From: Alphaproteobacteria bacterium
Lineage (GTDB): Bacteria; Myxococcota_A; UBA796; GCA-2862545
DNA: 64,000 bases
Direction: 5' to 3'
Assembly (NCBI GenBank): GCA_020632915.1
Contig: JACKEP010000025.1
Location: 17,747 to 81,746, forward strand
Shown: positions 36,481 to 44,549 of the stretch, piece by piece
Numbering within the stretch: position 1 is the first letter of the stretch
How the letters are laid out: each line of letters opens with the position of its first letter
The notes under the pieces: model-generated
The model's input: only the letters and a program-made list of their open reading frames with translations
Told to the model about the DNA's origin: nothing
The model's database searches: none
Program-made: the position numbers and the translations under genes

Positions 36481-38145
36481 ATGGCGGTGTCGTTTCGCGC
36501 GTTCGGCGTGCCGTTCTCCATCGAGCCCGGGTTCTGGGGGACGGCGGTGGCGCTCGGCGTGGCCGTCTCGGTATTCCACGACCCCGGCCTCTGGCGGTGG
36601 GTCGCGCACCCCGACCCCTTCGGCCTGCATCACCCCGCCGTGCTCCTGGCGTGGTTGCCCAGCCTCGGCCTCGCCGTGCTCCTCCACGAGGCGGGCCACG
36701 CACTCGCGGGCCAGGCCCTCGGCGGGCATCCCACGGTCGAGCTCACCGCCGAGCACGCGATCACCACCGTCCCGGAGACCGCGAGCTGGTCGTCGTCCCA
36801 GCGCATCCTGCTGTTCGCCGCGGGGTCGGCCGCCGGGCTGGTGGCGGGTGTCGCTGGCCTCGGCGTCTACGCGGTCGCGCACCTGCTGGCACCTCCGGCC
36901 GTGCTCGCCGTCGTGGCGCCGGTGACGCGGCTGTGGGTGTGGCTCAACGTCGCCTGGGGACTGGTGAACCTGCTGCCGATGCTCCCGACCGACGGCGGGC
37001 AGATCCTGCAGGAGATCGTCGACACGGCGACCGGGCGCCCCGAACACCCACTGACTGCACGCCTCGGCGTGGCGGTGGGCGTCGTCGTGACGCTGGTGGC
37101 CACCGCCGTCGGGTACCCGTTCGGCGCGATCGTGGGTGGCGCGCTGACCGCGCGCACGTGGCGCGTGGCGCAGACCCATGGGGCGCACGCGGCCGACGCC
37201 GCGCTCCAGCCCGCGATCGACGCGCTGGTCGCGGCCTACCAGGACAGCCCGGGGACGCTGGTGCAGCGCCTGGACGAGCTCGCGGCGCTGCGTCTCCGCG
37301 CCCGGTCGGCCCGCAACCTGGCGAACCTCGTGCGCATGGAGGCCCACCTGCGCGCCGCCTCCGGCGCCGGGGACGACGCGGCAGCCTTGCTCGACGCCCA
37401 CCCTGCCGTGGACGTGCCGCCCTCGCTCGCGTCGTTCGTCGCGCGGGAGCTGACCCCGGCGCAGGGCGCCGATCGCTGGTGGGCACGCGCGATGCCCGAG
37501 AGCGCGCCGGTCAGCGACATGGTGCGCGCCCACCGCGTGTCGGCCAGCCTGCGCGACGGGGCCCGTGACGACGCGATCCGCCAGCTGGACGCCTGGTCGT
37601 CGGCGTCGCGGTTCGGAGAGCTCTCCGCCGCGTGTGTGTGGCTCGTCGAGCGCCACGCCACCGACGCGGCGCGGTGGCTGGCGGCCGTGGCGGCCGACGA
37701 GGACGAGGACTTCGGCGCGGGTCTGCAGGCGCTGATCGAAGCGACCACCGGCGACTGGGTCGCGTTCGATCGGGCGTTCGCCGCGTCCCGCGCGACGGTG
37801 GACGACCCCGGCGACCTGCACGACGGCTGGGCAGGCATCGGCTCGTGGTGGTTCCACCGCGGCGCACCGGCGGTGGCGGAGCCCTTGCTGCGACGGCTCG
37901 ACGACGCCCGCCCCACCTGCCAGTCGGCCTACAACCTCGCGTGCACGGCGGCGCGGCTCGGGCGTCCGGACGAAGCGCTGGCCTGGCTCGACACGGCGGC
38001 TGCGCGGCCCGACGACGGGACGCTGGCCGGGCTCCCGACGGACGAGGACTTCGCGTCCCTGCACGGCCATCCGCGGTTCGAGGCGATGCGCGCGCGGCAC
38101 GCACCCACGGAGGCCCGGGTCCACCCCGCGGTCCCCGGTGCGTGA
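36481..38145 (+). CDS. M50-family site-2-type membrane metalloprotease with TPR-like tail
   Basis: A 554-residue protein. Zinc motif HEAGH (residues 69-73) in a hydrophobic helix, and the second M50 motif NLLPMLPTDGG (163-173) with the third ligand Asp171. Several further membrane helices lie between 110 and 235. The C-terminal 300 residues are soluble and helical, ending in TPR-like pairs (SAYNLACTAARLGRPDEALAW). M50 proteases cut transmembrane regulators within the membrane; no anti-sigma partner is adjacent, so the substrate is unknown. ATG at 36481. Confidence 0.88.
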   Translation: MAVSFRAFGVPFSIEPGFWGTAVALGVAVSVFHDPGLWRWVAHPDPFGLHHPAVLLAWLPSLGLAVLLHEAGHALAGQALGGHPTVELTAEHAITTVPETASWSSSQRILLFAAGSAAGLVAGVAGLGVYAVAHLLAPPAVLAVVAPVTRLWVWLNVAWGLVNLLPMLPTDGGQILQEIVDTATGRPEHPLTARLGVAVGVVVTLVATAVGYPFGAIVGGALTARTWRVAQTHGAHAADAALQPAIDALVAAYQDSPGTLVQRLDELAALRLRARSARNLANLVRMEAHLRAASGAGDDAAALLDAHPAVDVPPSLASFVARELTPAQGADRWWARAMPESAPVSDMVRAHRVSASLRDGARDDAIRQLDAWSSASRFGELSAACVWLVERHATDAARWLAAVAADEDEDFGAGLQALIEATTGDWVAFDRAFAASRATVDDPGDLHDGWAGIGSWWFHRGAPAVAEPLLRRLDDARPTCQSAYNLACTAARLGRPDEALAWLDTAAARPDDGTLAGLPTDEDFASLHGHPRFEAMRARHAPTEARVHPAVPGA

Positions 38146-38215
38146 GCCCGACCGACCCGACAGGCGTCGCCGCGTCCGAAGTCCGTTTCGTGGCCGGGAT
38201 CCGGTCGACCTGCGG

Positions 38216-38221
38216 TAGGCT
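38216..38221 (+). promoter_or_regulatory. -10-like box TAGGCT
   Basis: TAGGCT lies 21-26 nt before the ATG at 38242, with GGGGAGG between them. Same layout as the other boxes. Confidence 0.35.
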
Positions 38222-38241
38222 GCGCCGCCGGGGAGGCAACC

Positions 38242-40323
38242 ATGTGGATCCTGCTCACGTCGCTTGCGCTGGCCAACGAGATCGGCCCGGACGACCAGCG
38301 GCTGTCCGATCACCTCTACGACGGCAACCAGCTCTTCGACTGCGACGACGCCAGCGTCGCCGCCGGTTCGGACACCTACCTGGTGGTGTTCACCAGCGAC
38401 AACAGCGTGCTGGAGCCGCCGCCGTGGCAGGACGGTGACCAGGCGGTGTGGGCCCAGCGCGTGGACGCAGCCACCGGCGCCCAGCTCGGCCCGGAGTTCC
38501 TGGTCAGCGCCGACGACGGCACCGCCGCCGAGGCGCTCTGGCCCGACGTGGCCTACAACCCCGACGACGACCAGTTCCTCGTGGTGTGGTCCGGCACGTC
38601 CCCCACGGGCGACCTCGAGCTGTACGGCCGGCGCATCGACGGCAGCACGGGCCTGCTCCTCGGCGTGCCGGTGCGGCTGACCATCTGGGGCGTCGCGGGC
38701 AACACCTCCTCGTCGGTGTACAGCCCACGCCTCGTCTACAACACCGAGCGCCACGAGTACGTCGCCGTGTTCCACGGTCCGGTGGACGGCCTCGAGGACG
38801 AGATCTGGGCCGTCCGGCTCAGCCGGGGCGGCACGGCGCTGTCGGCACCGGTCAGCGTGATGCAGATGCCCGGCGGCACCGCCCGAGAGGTCTTCTTCCC
38901 TGACATCGCCTTCGACGCCGGACGCGACCGCTACCTCGTGGTGGCCCAGGGCGACGCCACCGCCGACGACTACGAGGTGTGGGCCCGCGGTCTGGACGGG
39001 GCGCTGGGCGGCCTGACGCCCCTGTTCCAGGTCTCCGACGCCGGCGGGGGCGGGCGCACGTCGCGCGACGCCAACGTCCCACGCGTCGCCTACAACCCCG
39101 TCGACGACGCCTACGACGTCGTCTGGCTCGACGACAGCGTGCTCGACGGCAAGTACGAGGTGTTCGCGCGCCGGGTGCCCGGCGACGCCAGCGCGGCGGC
39201 CGGCGCGCCCGTGCGGGTCTCGTTCTCCGGCGACGACACGTCCGCCGCCCTGACCGGCGAGAACCCCGACGTCGCCGTGTCCCCGGCCGGTGACGTCCTG
39301 GTCACCTGGTTCGCCGACTACGTGGAGAGCGAGAACTTCGAGATCCTGCTGACCGAGCTCGCCCCCGACCTGTCGGTGGCCCGGCCCGCCCAGGCGATCT
39401 CGACGATGGGCGACCCCACCCAGGCGTCGGGCACCGTGCGCGACGAGGCCCGCGATCCCGCCGTGGCCACCGGGAGCACCACCGCCTTCGTGGCCTGGCA
39501 CGGCATGGAGGACCGCGGCAGCCTCTACGGCGAGGGGGAGATCTACGCCCAGCTGTGGGAGCTGGTGAACGTCGATCGCGACGGCGACGGCGTGCCCGAT
39601 GCCATCGACCCGTGCTTCGGCGACAACGCGACGGGCGACGACGACGGGGATGGCGTCTGCGGCGACCTCGACCTGTGCCTCGGCAACGACGACCTCGGCG
39701 ACAGCGACGCCGACGGCGTCTGCGACGACCTCGACGCGTGCCTGGGCCAGGACGCCGTGGGCGACGACGACGGCGACGGCCGCTGCAACGACATCGACGC
39801 CTGCTGGGGCACCGACGCCACCGGCGACACCGACGGCGACGGTTTCTGCGATGACATCGACGTGTGCACCGGCGACCCCCGCACCGGCGACGGCGACGGC
39901 GACGCCGTGTGCGACGACGTCGACCTGTGCCTGGGCGACGACCGCAGCGGCGACGGCGACGGCGACGGCGTCTGCGACGATCGGGACTTCACCCTGCTGG
40001 TCACCGACGTCCGCCCGGGGGACCCGCTCCACCTCCAGGTCTACGGCGCCACGCCCGGCGCCCGCGTCGCGTTCGCGCTCACGCTGCACGGGCCGGGCAA
40101 CGCCCCGTGCGTGCCGAACACCACCGTGTGCGGCGACCTGTCCTCCCCGTTCCTCCTCGGCATCCACGTCGTCGATGCGGCGGGGAGCGCCACCCACACG
40201 GTGCAGGTCCCGACCACCGTGGCACCCGGGACCTTCCTGTTCCTGCAGGCGCTGGAGGCGCGCGCCGGCGGCGGTGACACCACCCAGGTGGTGTTCCGCG
40301 TGGTGCAGACGCCCGCACCCTAG
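38242..40323 (+). CDS. Secreted repeat protein with TSP3-like calcium repeats and shared Ig-like domain
   Basis: A 693-residue protein. A short signal peptide (MWILLTSLALA). Residues 25-430 form a repetitive beta region (YLVVFTSDNS, FLVVWSGTSP, YDVVWLDDSV) like cell-surface propellers. Residues about 435-575 carry six Asp-rich repeats (DRDGDGVPDAIDPC, DDDGDGVCGDLDLC and so on), typical of thrombospondin type-3 calcium repeats. The last 110 residues are the two-Cys Ig-like domain seen in two neighbours (GATPGARVAFAL, CGDLSSP). ATG at 38242 follows GGGGAGG. Confidence 0.8.
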   Translation: MWILLTSLALANEIGPDDQRLSDHLYDGNQLFDCDDASVAAGSDTYLVVFTSDNSVLEPPPWQDGDQAVWAQRVDAATGAQLGPEFLVSADDGTAAEALWPDVAYNPDDDQFLVVWSGTSPTGDLELYGRRIDGSTGLLLGVPVRLTIWGVAGNTSSSVYSPRLVYNTERHEYVAVFHGPVDGLEDEIWAVRLSRGGTALSAPVSVMQMPGGTAREVFFPDIAFDAGRDRYLVVAQGDATADDYEVWARGLDGALGGLTPLFQVSDAGGGGRTSRDANVPRVAYNPVDDAYDVVWLDDSVLDGKYEVFARRVPGDASAAAGAPVRVSFSGDDTSAALTGENPDVAVSPAGDVLVTWFADYVESENFEILLTELAPDLSVARPAQAISTMGDPTQASGTVRDEARDPAVATGSTTAFVAWHGMEDRGSLYGEGEIYAQLWELVNVDRDGDGVPDAIDPCFGDNATGDDDGDGVCGDLDLCLGNDDLGDSDADGVCDDLDACLGQDAVGDDDGDGRCNDIDACWGTDATGDTDGDGFCDDIDVCTGDPRTGDGDGDAVCDDVDLCLGDDRSGDGDGDGVCDDRDFTLLVTDVRPGDPLHLQVYGATPGARVAFALTLHGPGNAPCVPNTTVCGDLSSPFLLGIHVVDAAGSATHTVQVPTTVAPGTFLFLQALEARAGGGDTTQVVFRVVQTPAP

Positions 40324-40409
40324 CGACGGTTCCCCGGGCCCGGGATCGACGGCGCGTGCACGTCGCCGCGCTGTCAGGGCCTGTCAGCGCCTGCCGCCCA
40401 CCCGCCGCG

Positions 40410-40415
40410 TACGCT
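40410..40415 (+). promoter_or_regulatory. -10-like box TACGCT
   Basis: TACGCT lies 78-83 nt before the GTG at 40493, giving a longer leader than elsewhere. It is preceded by the repeated CTGTCAG at 40371-40377 and 40381-40387. Confidence 0.3.
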
Positions 40416-40492
40416 CCGTGCAGATCCGAACCACGCGAGCCGCGAGTCCCGACGCCGGAACCCGGCGACGGCTCGCCGCGCAGGAGGTGCAC

Positions 40493-40717
40493 GTGGAGCG
40501 ACTGAGAGCGATTGCGATCGCGTGCTGCGTCGGCCTGGCCGCAGGCTGTACCGGCACGTCGTCCGACAAGAACCAGGACACCGACTGCGTCGATGGCGCC
40601 GGCACGAACTGTGACTCGGACACCGTCGACACGACGGACACCACGGACACCACGGACACCACGTGCCCGCCGTGCACGCTCGGCACCGCCGCGCTCGACG
40701 ACTGCTGCCTGGACTGA
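40493..40717 (+). CDS. Small Cys-rich lipoprotein, 74 aa
   Basis: Signal peptide with lipobox LAAGC (Cys at about residue 19). The mature part is a short Asp/Thr linker (DTTDTTDTTDTT) flanked by Cys pairs, including CPPC and CCLD near the end. No catalytic fold is likely at this size; CPPC could be redox-active or metal-binding. GTG at 40493 follows CAGGAGGTGCAC. It lies 52 nt upstream of the 210-residue gene and may be co-transcribed with it. Confidence 0.65.
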   Translation: MERLRAIAIACCVGLAAGCTGTSSDKNQDTDCVDGAGTNCDSDTVDTTDTTDTTDTTCPPCTLGTAALDDCCLD

Positions 40718-40769
40718 CCCACCCACCGACAACCGCACGCCGCGGCACGTCCGCGGCCATGGAGGACCG

Positions 40770-41402
40770 ATGAAGCTCAAGATGATCGTGCTCGACCCTG
40801 AACTGTCGACCCGCACCGGCCGCCGCATCGTCGGGGTGGGCATCCTGACCGCGATCGCCGCGGGCGGCCTGGCCGTCGCCGCGCCGTCGCTGACCAGCTG
40901 GAGCTCGGGCGAGACGCTCACCGCCAGCGACCTCAACGCCAACTTCAACGAGCTCGCCGCCGCGATCGAAGACGTCGACGCCAACCGCGGCACGTTCACC
41001 AACCTGTCCACCGGCGAGCTGTGGACCGAGTACCGCGGCTACTGCGGCAGCACGTCCGCCCGCACCGGCAACCTGGGCAACGCCCGCGGCGCCAAGGCGC
41101 TGTGCGAGACGGCGTGCGGCACGTCCGGCGCGCACATGTGCACGAGCGCCGAGGTGCTGCGGTCCTGGGCCACCGGCACCGACGTCCCCGCCGGCGGCTG
41201 GGTCGAGGGGCCGAGCCTGGTGGTGTCGTCCCCGTCCGCCGCGTCGACCCGCTCCTGCCTGGGCTGGGGCAACCAGTACGGCAGCGAGGTCGGCTGGACG
41301 GTCGACTACTACCCGCTGGACGGTGACAACCCCGGCGGCCCCGGCCTCCTGTTCGAGGCACGCGCGTGCAACACCACGCACGCCGTCACCTGCTGCGACT
41401 GA
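40770..41402 (+). CDS. Secreted or anchored hypothetical protein, 210 aa
   Basis: N-terminal hydrophobic helix (VGVGILTAIAAGGLAVAAP), then SSGETLTASDLNANFNELAAAI, a motif shared by tail-fibre-like and myxobacterial surface proteins. The C-terminal 125 residues hold about nine Cys (GYCGST, LCETACG, HMCTSAEV, VTCCD), suggesting a disulfide-stabilised carbohydrate- or partner-binding domain. No enzyme motif. ATG at 40770 follows GGAGGACCG. It follows the small Cys-rich lipoprotein. Confidence 0.7.
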   Translation: MKLKMIVLDPELSTRTGRRIVGVGILTAIAAGGLAVAAPSLTSWSSGETLTASDLNANFNELAAAIEDVDANRGTFTNLSTGELWTEYRGYCGSTSARTGNLGNARGAKALCETACGTSGAHMCTSAEVLRSWATGTDVPAGGWVEGPSLVVSSPSAASTRSCLGWGNQYGSEVGWTVDYYPLDGDNPGGPGLLFEARACNTTHAVTCCD

Positions 41403-41445
41403 CCCCGCGCCCGGGGACGGCCGCCACGACGCGGTCGTCCCGCGG

Positions 41446-42348
41446 TCAGGACAGGGGCGCGACCACCACGTGCCTGAGCCCGAGCCGCAGCGTGCGTGCC
41501 GTCGCCCGGATCTCCACGAGATCACGAGCGTGGCGCACGCCGAGCTCGGCCAGGTCCTTGCGGCACCGGTAGAGCGCGACGTGCACGTGGTTGGCCGACA
41601 TCCGCAGCATCGTGCGGAAGCGCTCCGCGTCCACCCAGCCCTGCTCGGGCTCCGGCAGTCCCGCCTCGACGTCCTCGAGCCGCAGACGGGCGAGCGTGAG
41701 CAGGGGGTAGTGGTGTGCGCGGGGGCGCAGGGGCCTCGCCACCCCGCCGACCACGACGGTGGGCTCGACGTGCTCCTCGTCCGCGCTGACCCGGAAGTGC
41801 AGCGCCACGTCGTCGACCACCGCGCGGTGCTCCCGCGTGGCCGCCAACGCCTCGGGCAGATCGAGGCGCCACGAGCGCCCTCCGGCCTCGATCGACAGCC
41901 CGGAGTGCACCGGGCGGGCCTCGTCCCCGTCGAGCACGACCCACCCCAGGTGGTCGTCGGCCGTGATCATCACCGCGTCGTCGCCGGTGTCGGGCAGCGA
42001 CAGCCACGTGCCCAGGCCGCTGACCACCTCGTCGCCACAGACCGCCGTCGGTGCCGGGGCGTCGACCGAGGTGACGGTGAACCCGCCCTCCGCGGCGCCG
42101 AACGCCACGACGTCGCCGAGTCCCAGCGGCTGCGACACCCCGGGCGCGAGCCGCTCGCCGTTGAGGTGGGTGCCGTTGCGGCTGCCGAGATCGCGAACCG
42201 ACCACACCTCGCCATCCCAGGCCAGGACGGCGTGCTCGGCGGAGACCTCAGGGCGGGGCAGCGTCAGCTGCAGCGACCGCGAGCGTCCCACCAGGTGTCG
42301 TTCCTTGAGGACGTGGACCGTCCCATCCGCCGCACGCAGACTCGCCAT
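41446..42348 (-). CDS. FHA-domain protein with possible C-terminal winged helix
   Basis: A 300-residue cytoplasmic protein. FHA domain at residues 10-95: RHLVGRSRSLQ (phosphothreonine-binding Arg), EVSAEHAVL, and RDLGSRNGTHLNG. The C-terminal 120 residues, with VGGVARPLRPRAHHYPLLTLA and VHVALYRCRKDLAELGV, look like an OmpR/SARP-type winged helix, inferred from spacing. FHA proteins read Ser/Thr kinase phosphorylation; no kinase gene is nearby. The FHA-start and DNA-binding-end layout suggests a phospho-controlled regulator. A perfect palindrome (CCGCGG-N6-CCGCGG) lies 22 nt upstream of the start. Confidence 0.8.
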   Translation of the reverse strand: MASLRAADGTVHVLKERHLVGRSRSLQLTLPRPEVSAEHAVLAWDGEVWSVRDLGSRNGTHLNGERLAPGVSQPLGLGDVVAFGAAEGGFTVTSVDAPAPTAVCGDEVVSGLGTWLSLPDTGDDAVMITADDHLGWVVLDGDEARPVHSGLSIEAGGRSWRLDLPEALAATREHRAVVDDVALHFRVSADEEHVEPTVVVGGVARPLRPRAHHYPLLTLARLRLEDVEAGLPEPEQGWVDAERFRTMLRMSANHVHVALYRCRKDLAELGVRHARDLVEIRATARTLRLGLRHVVVAPLS

Positions 42349-42369
42349 GCGCGCAGGGTAGCATGAGGG

Positions 42370-42387
42370 CCGCGGTTGTCACCGCGG
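42370..42387. promoter_or_regulatory. Palindrome CCGCGG-N6-CCGCGG upstream of the FHA gene
   Basis: CCGCGGTTGTCACCGCGG: two identical self-complementary 6-bp arms, 22 nt upstream of the start at 42348. Could be an operator of the FHA-type regulator or a stem at the boundary with the adjacent IS91 remnant. Confidence 0.3.
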
Positions 42388-42391
42388 AGGC

Positions 42392-42844
42392 GTGAGGCAC
42401 CGGACGCATCGGATCCGGCGGGTCGGCGTGGCCGGGGTGGGGCGCGACGGAGCGGTACGGCACCCTCGCCCGGCGAACCGCCTTGCCGCGTCCGGCGCGC
42501 GCGAGGGGACCCAGCTGACGGCGCTGGTCGCGCCGCGGCGGCAGCACCGGGTGCGCTACCTCGGGGTGCTGGCGCCGGCGGCGCGGTGGCGGTCACGGGT
42601 GGTGCCGCCTCCGAAGGCGCCCGCGGCGCCAAAGCGGCCGAGCCGGTGGCGGCGGTGGGCGGACCTCATGGAGCGGGTGTTCGGCTGGCAGCCCCAGCGG
42701 TGTCCGCGCTGGGCGCAGCTCATGCGGCAGGTCGGGATGGTGCGGGCGGGCGCGGGCGACGTGCTCGCGTCGCTGCAGCGTCAAGAGGACCTCGTGCGGG
42801 TCGGGCCACCGGCGCGCGGGGACCCGGACGCGGCCGAGGCGTGA
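42392..42844 (+). pseudogene. IS91-family transposase remnant (C-terminal part)
   Basis: A 150-codon frame whose second half matches the end of IS91-type rolling-circle transposases: LTALVAPRRQHRVRYLGVLA, then WRSRVVPPP, RWADLMERVFGW and RCPRWAQLMRQVGMV. In intact relatives the last block is a CPRCGG zinc-ribbon; here Cys is replaced (CPRW), a sign of decay. The catalytic N-terminus with the HUH motif and two tyrosines is absent. It lies next to one copy of the IS91-end-like repeat and just upstream of the FHA gene. Confidence 0.7.
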
Positions 42845-42879
42845 GGGTCAGGCGGGCGACAGGCGGAGGAGCGCGACGG

Positions 42880-43045
42880 TGACCGGCACGGGGTGAGGCG
42901 GTGGTGTGCGCGCGTGGCGGGGCGCGGCGTGCGCGCCTGCGGGAAGCGCATCGCCGGCGCGGGCGAGCGGGGCCGTTGAGGGGTCGGAGGCAGGTCGGAG
43001 CGGCGGCGTGGTAGAGTCGCTGGGGCGCTGAAAACACCCGTGCCC
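42880..43045. repeat. IS91-end-like repeat, copy A (longest)
   Basis: Starts TGACCGGCACGGGGTGAGGC and contains the dense CGCGTGGCGGGGCGCGGCGT block; ends around GGGGCGCTGAAAACACCC. The first 90 nt recur at 44460-44549; the part from 42906 on recurs at 48133-48270. It follows an IS91 transposase remnant directly, so it probably represents one end of that element. Confidence 0.75.
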
Positions 43046-43356
43046 GGACGGTGGTGCCCTGGACGTCTTGAACGGTGGGTGGAGAGACGACACCCTCTGC
43101 GCATAGGATCTGAACGATATCCTGATCAGCTCCTACGTCGGGCTGCGGGACCCATCAGGGCTTGATCGACTGTACTACTCCAGCGGCGGCACCGGCGCTC
43201 CAAGCCCGAGCTCCACCGCCCGTCACCCTTCCCTCGTCTTGTGGAAACTCTTCATCCGGTACGGCATGGGGCGCGTGTACATACTACACCTGCTCTGTAG
43301 TCCCATTTGCCTGTCGGGGAGTTGCTCCACACTAGATTCTGACTAGGACATCTGCC
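43046..43356. other. Non-coding gap
   Basis: 311 nt between repeat A and the lipoprotein gene at 43357. GC is lower than in region 1. No gene, RNA or clear promoter is seen; a start is served by weak AGGACATCTGCC upstream of the ATG. Confidence 0.4.
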
Positions 43357-44415
43357 ATGTTTCCCTCTCGCTCCGACAGTTGCCTACTCCCCGCAGTGGT
43401 CGCGGTCGCGGCAGCGTGCAGCCCGGTCGGCATGGATGGGGATGGCGGTACGGCGTGGGGTGGTGGTTGGTTGGGAGCGAGTGTTTCGGGTGAGCATGAC
43501 CCGGTTGAAGACAGTGTCGAGACAGCGGATACCGGGGGTCGGGGTGGCGGGTTCGATGCGGTTGCGCTGGCGACGCGCCAGCCACCCTTGGTTCATTTGG
43601 ACTACGACGTGGCCTGTGCCCTCGAAGAAGAGGGCAAGCCGTTCTGTTGGGGGTCCCAGAACTACTTGTACAGAGATCTTCCTTCGGGGCCGTTTTCGAT
43701 CATTTGCAATATTGGTGGCGCAGCGATGGCGGTGAACGTCGGAACCTCCAAGATCGAAGCGCTTGTGCAGGATTCGTTCAATCCTGGAGCTTGGTATCTC
43801 AATGCACGGCCCGAGTCCTGGATTGACTTCGACTGCGGTACAATATCGTGGACGATAGGCGCCGGGGCTTGCGCCATCGACACGAACGGCGTTGTACACT
43901 GCGAACAGATGGGGAGGGGTGACCCTCCCACGCAGGCAGGATTCTACAAGGTGTCCTTGGAGGCCGAATCGGCTTGCGCTGTCCACCGTTCGGATGGACT
44001 GTTTTGTTGGGGGGACGACCGACGACTGGGAACTTTCGACACTGCGCCTCCCCCTGCGGTCGATGTAGATGTTGGTTCGGGAGCGGTGTGCATAATCACT
44101 CCGGACCGACTCGTTCAATGTTCCGGTGTCTCGTCTGCCATCGTGGATGGTATTCCCGAAGACCTAACAGATGTTTGGCATGTGTCGGTCGGCTCCTCAG
44201 ATGCCTGCGCCGTACGCCTGTCAGGAGACTTGGTGTGTTGGGGTCGGCCTGGCTCGAACCCTGACAGGAGCGTCGTTCTTGGGGCACCGGACGGTCACGA
44301 TTTTGTGTATGTGGACGTGGCGTTTGGTCGGGCGTGTGCGAGCAGGGCGGACGGCTCGGTGGTTTGCTGGGGTGAGCCCATGGGGCGGTTGCTCAGCCCG
44401 CCTGCGCCCCCGTAG
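43357..44415 (+). CDS. Lipoprotein with RCC1-like repeats, cargo of a mobile region
   Basis: A 352-residue protein. Lipobox VAAAC (Cys at about residue 21). The mature part has RCC1-like repeats built on ACAVxxxGxxxCWG (DVACALEEEGKPFCWG, ESACAVHRSDGLFCWG, DACAVRLSGDLVCWG, RACASRADGSVVCWG), a propeller-like fold. Base composition is visibly lower in GC than its neighbours. It lies between copies A and B of the IS91-end-like repeat, so it was probably acquired with them. Function unknown; surface-located by inference. Confidence 0.75.
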   Translation: MFPSRSDSCLLPAVVAVAAACSPVGMDGDGGTAWGGGWLGASVSGEHDPVEDSVETADTGGRGGGFDAVALATRQPPLVHLDYDVACALEEEGKPFCWGSQNYLYRDLPSGPFSIICNIGGAAMAVNVGTSKIEALVQDSFNPGAWYLNARPESWIDFDCGTISWTIGAGACAIDTNGVVHCEQMGRGDPPTQAGFYKVSLEAESACAVHRSDGLFCWGDDRRLGTFDTAPPPAVDVDVGSGAVCIITPDRLVQCSGVSSAIVDGIPEDLTDVWHVSVGSSDACAVRLSGDLVCWGRPGSNPDRSVVLGAPDGHDFVYVDVAFGRACASRADGSVVCWGEPMGRLLSPPAPP

Positions 44416-44459
44416 TCCGCGATCGACGTCCTCTGCGCCGCAGTCACCGAAGACGACAC

Positions 44460-44549
44460 TGACGGGCACGGGGTGAGGCGGTGGTGTGCGCGCGTGGCGG
44501 GGCGCGGCGTGCGCGCGTGCGGAAAGGACATTGCCGGGGCCGGCGAGCG
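44460..44549. repeat. IS91-end-like repeat, copy B (cut by IS4 element)
   Basis: Matches copy A from TGACGGGCACGGGGTGAGGC through GGCGAGCG. The match stops exactly at 44549, where the terminal repeat of the IS4-family element begins, so the distal part was lost at the insertion. Confidence 0.75.

Noticed and set aside
42880..43045. Conserved minus-strand peptide (RSPAPAM...RTPRPATR) in the three IS91-end-like copies
   Set aside because: No start or ribosome site is shared, one copy is cut, and the conservation is better explained by conserved DNA ends.
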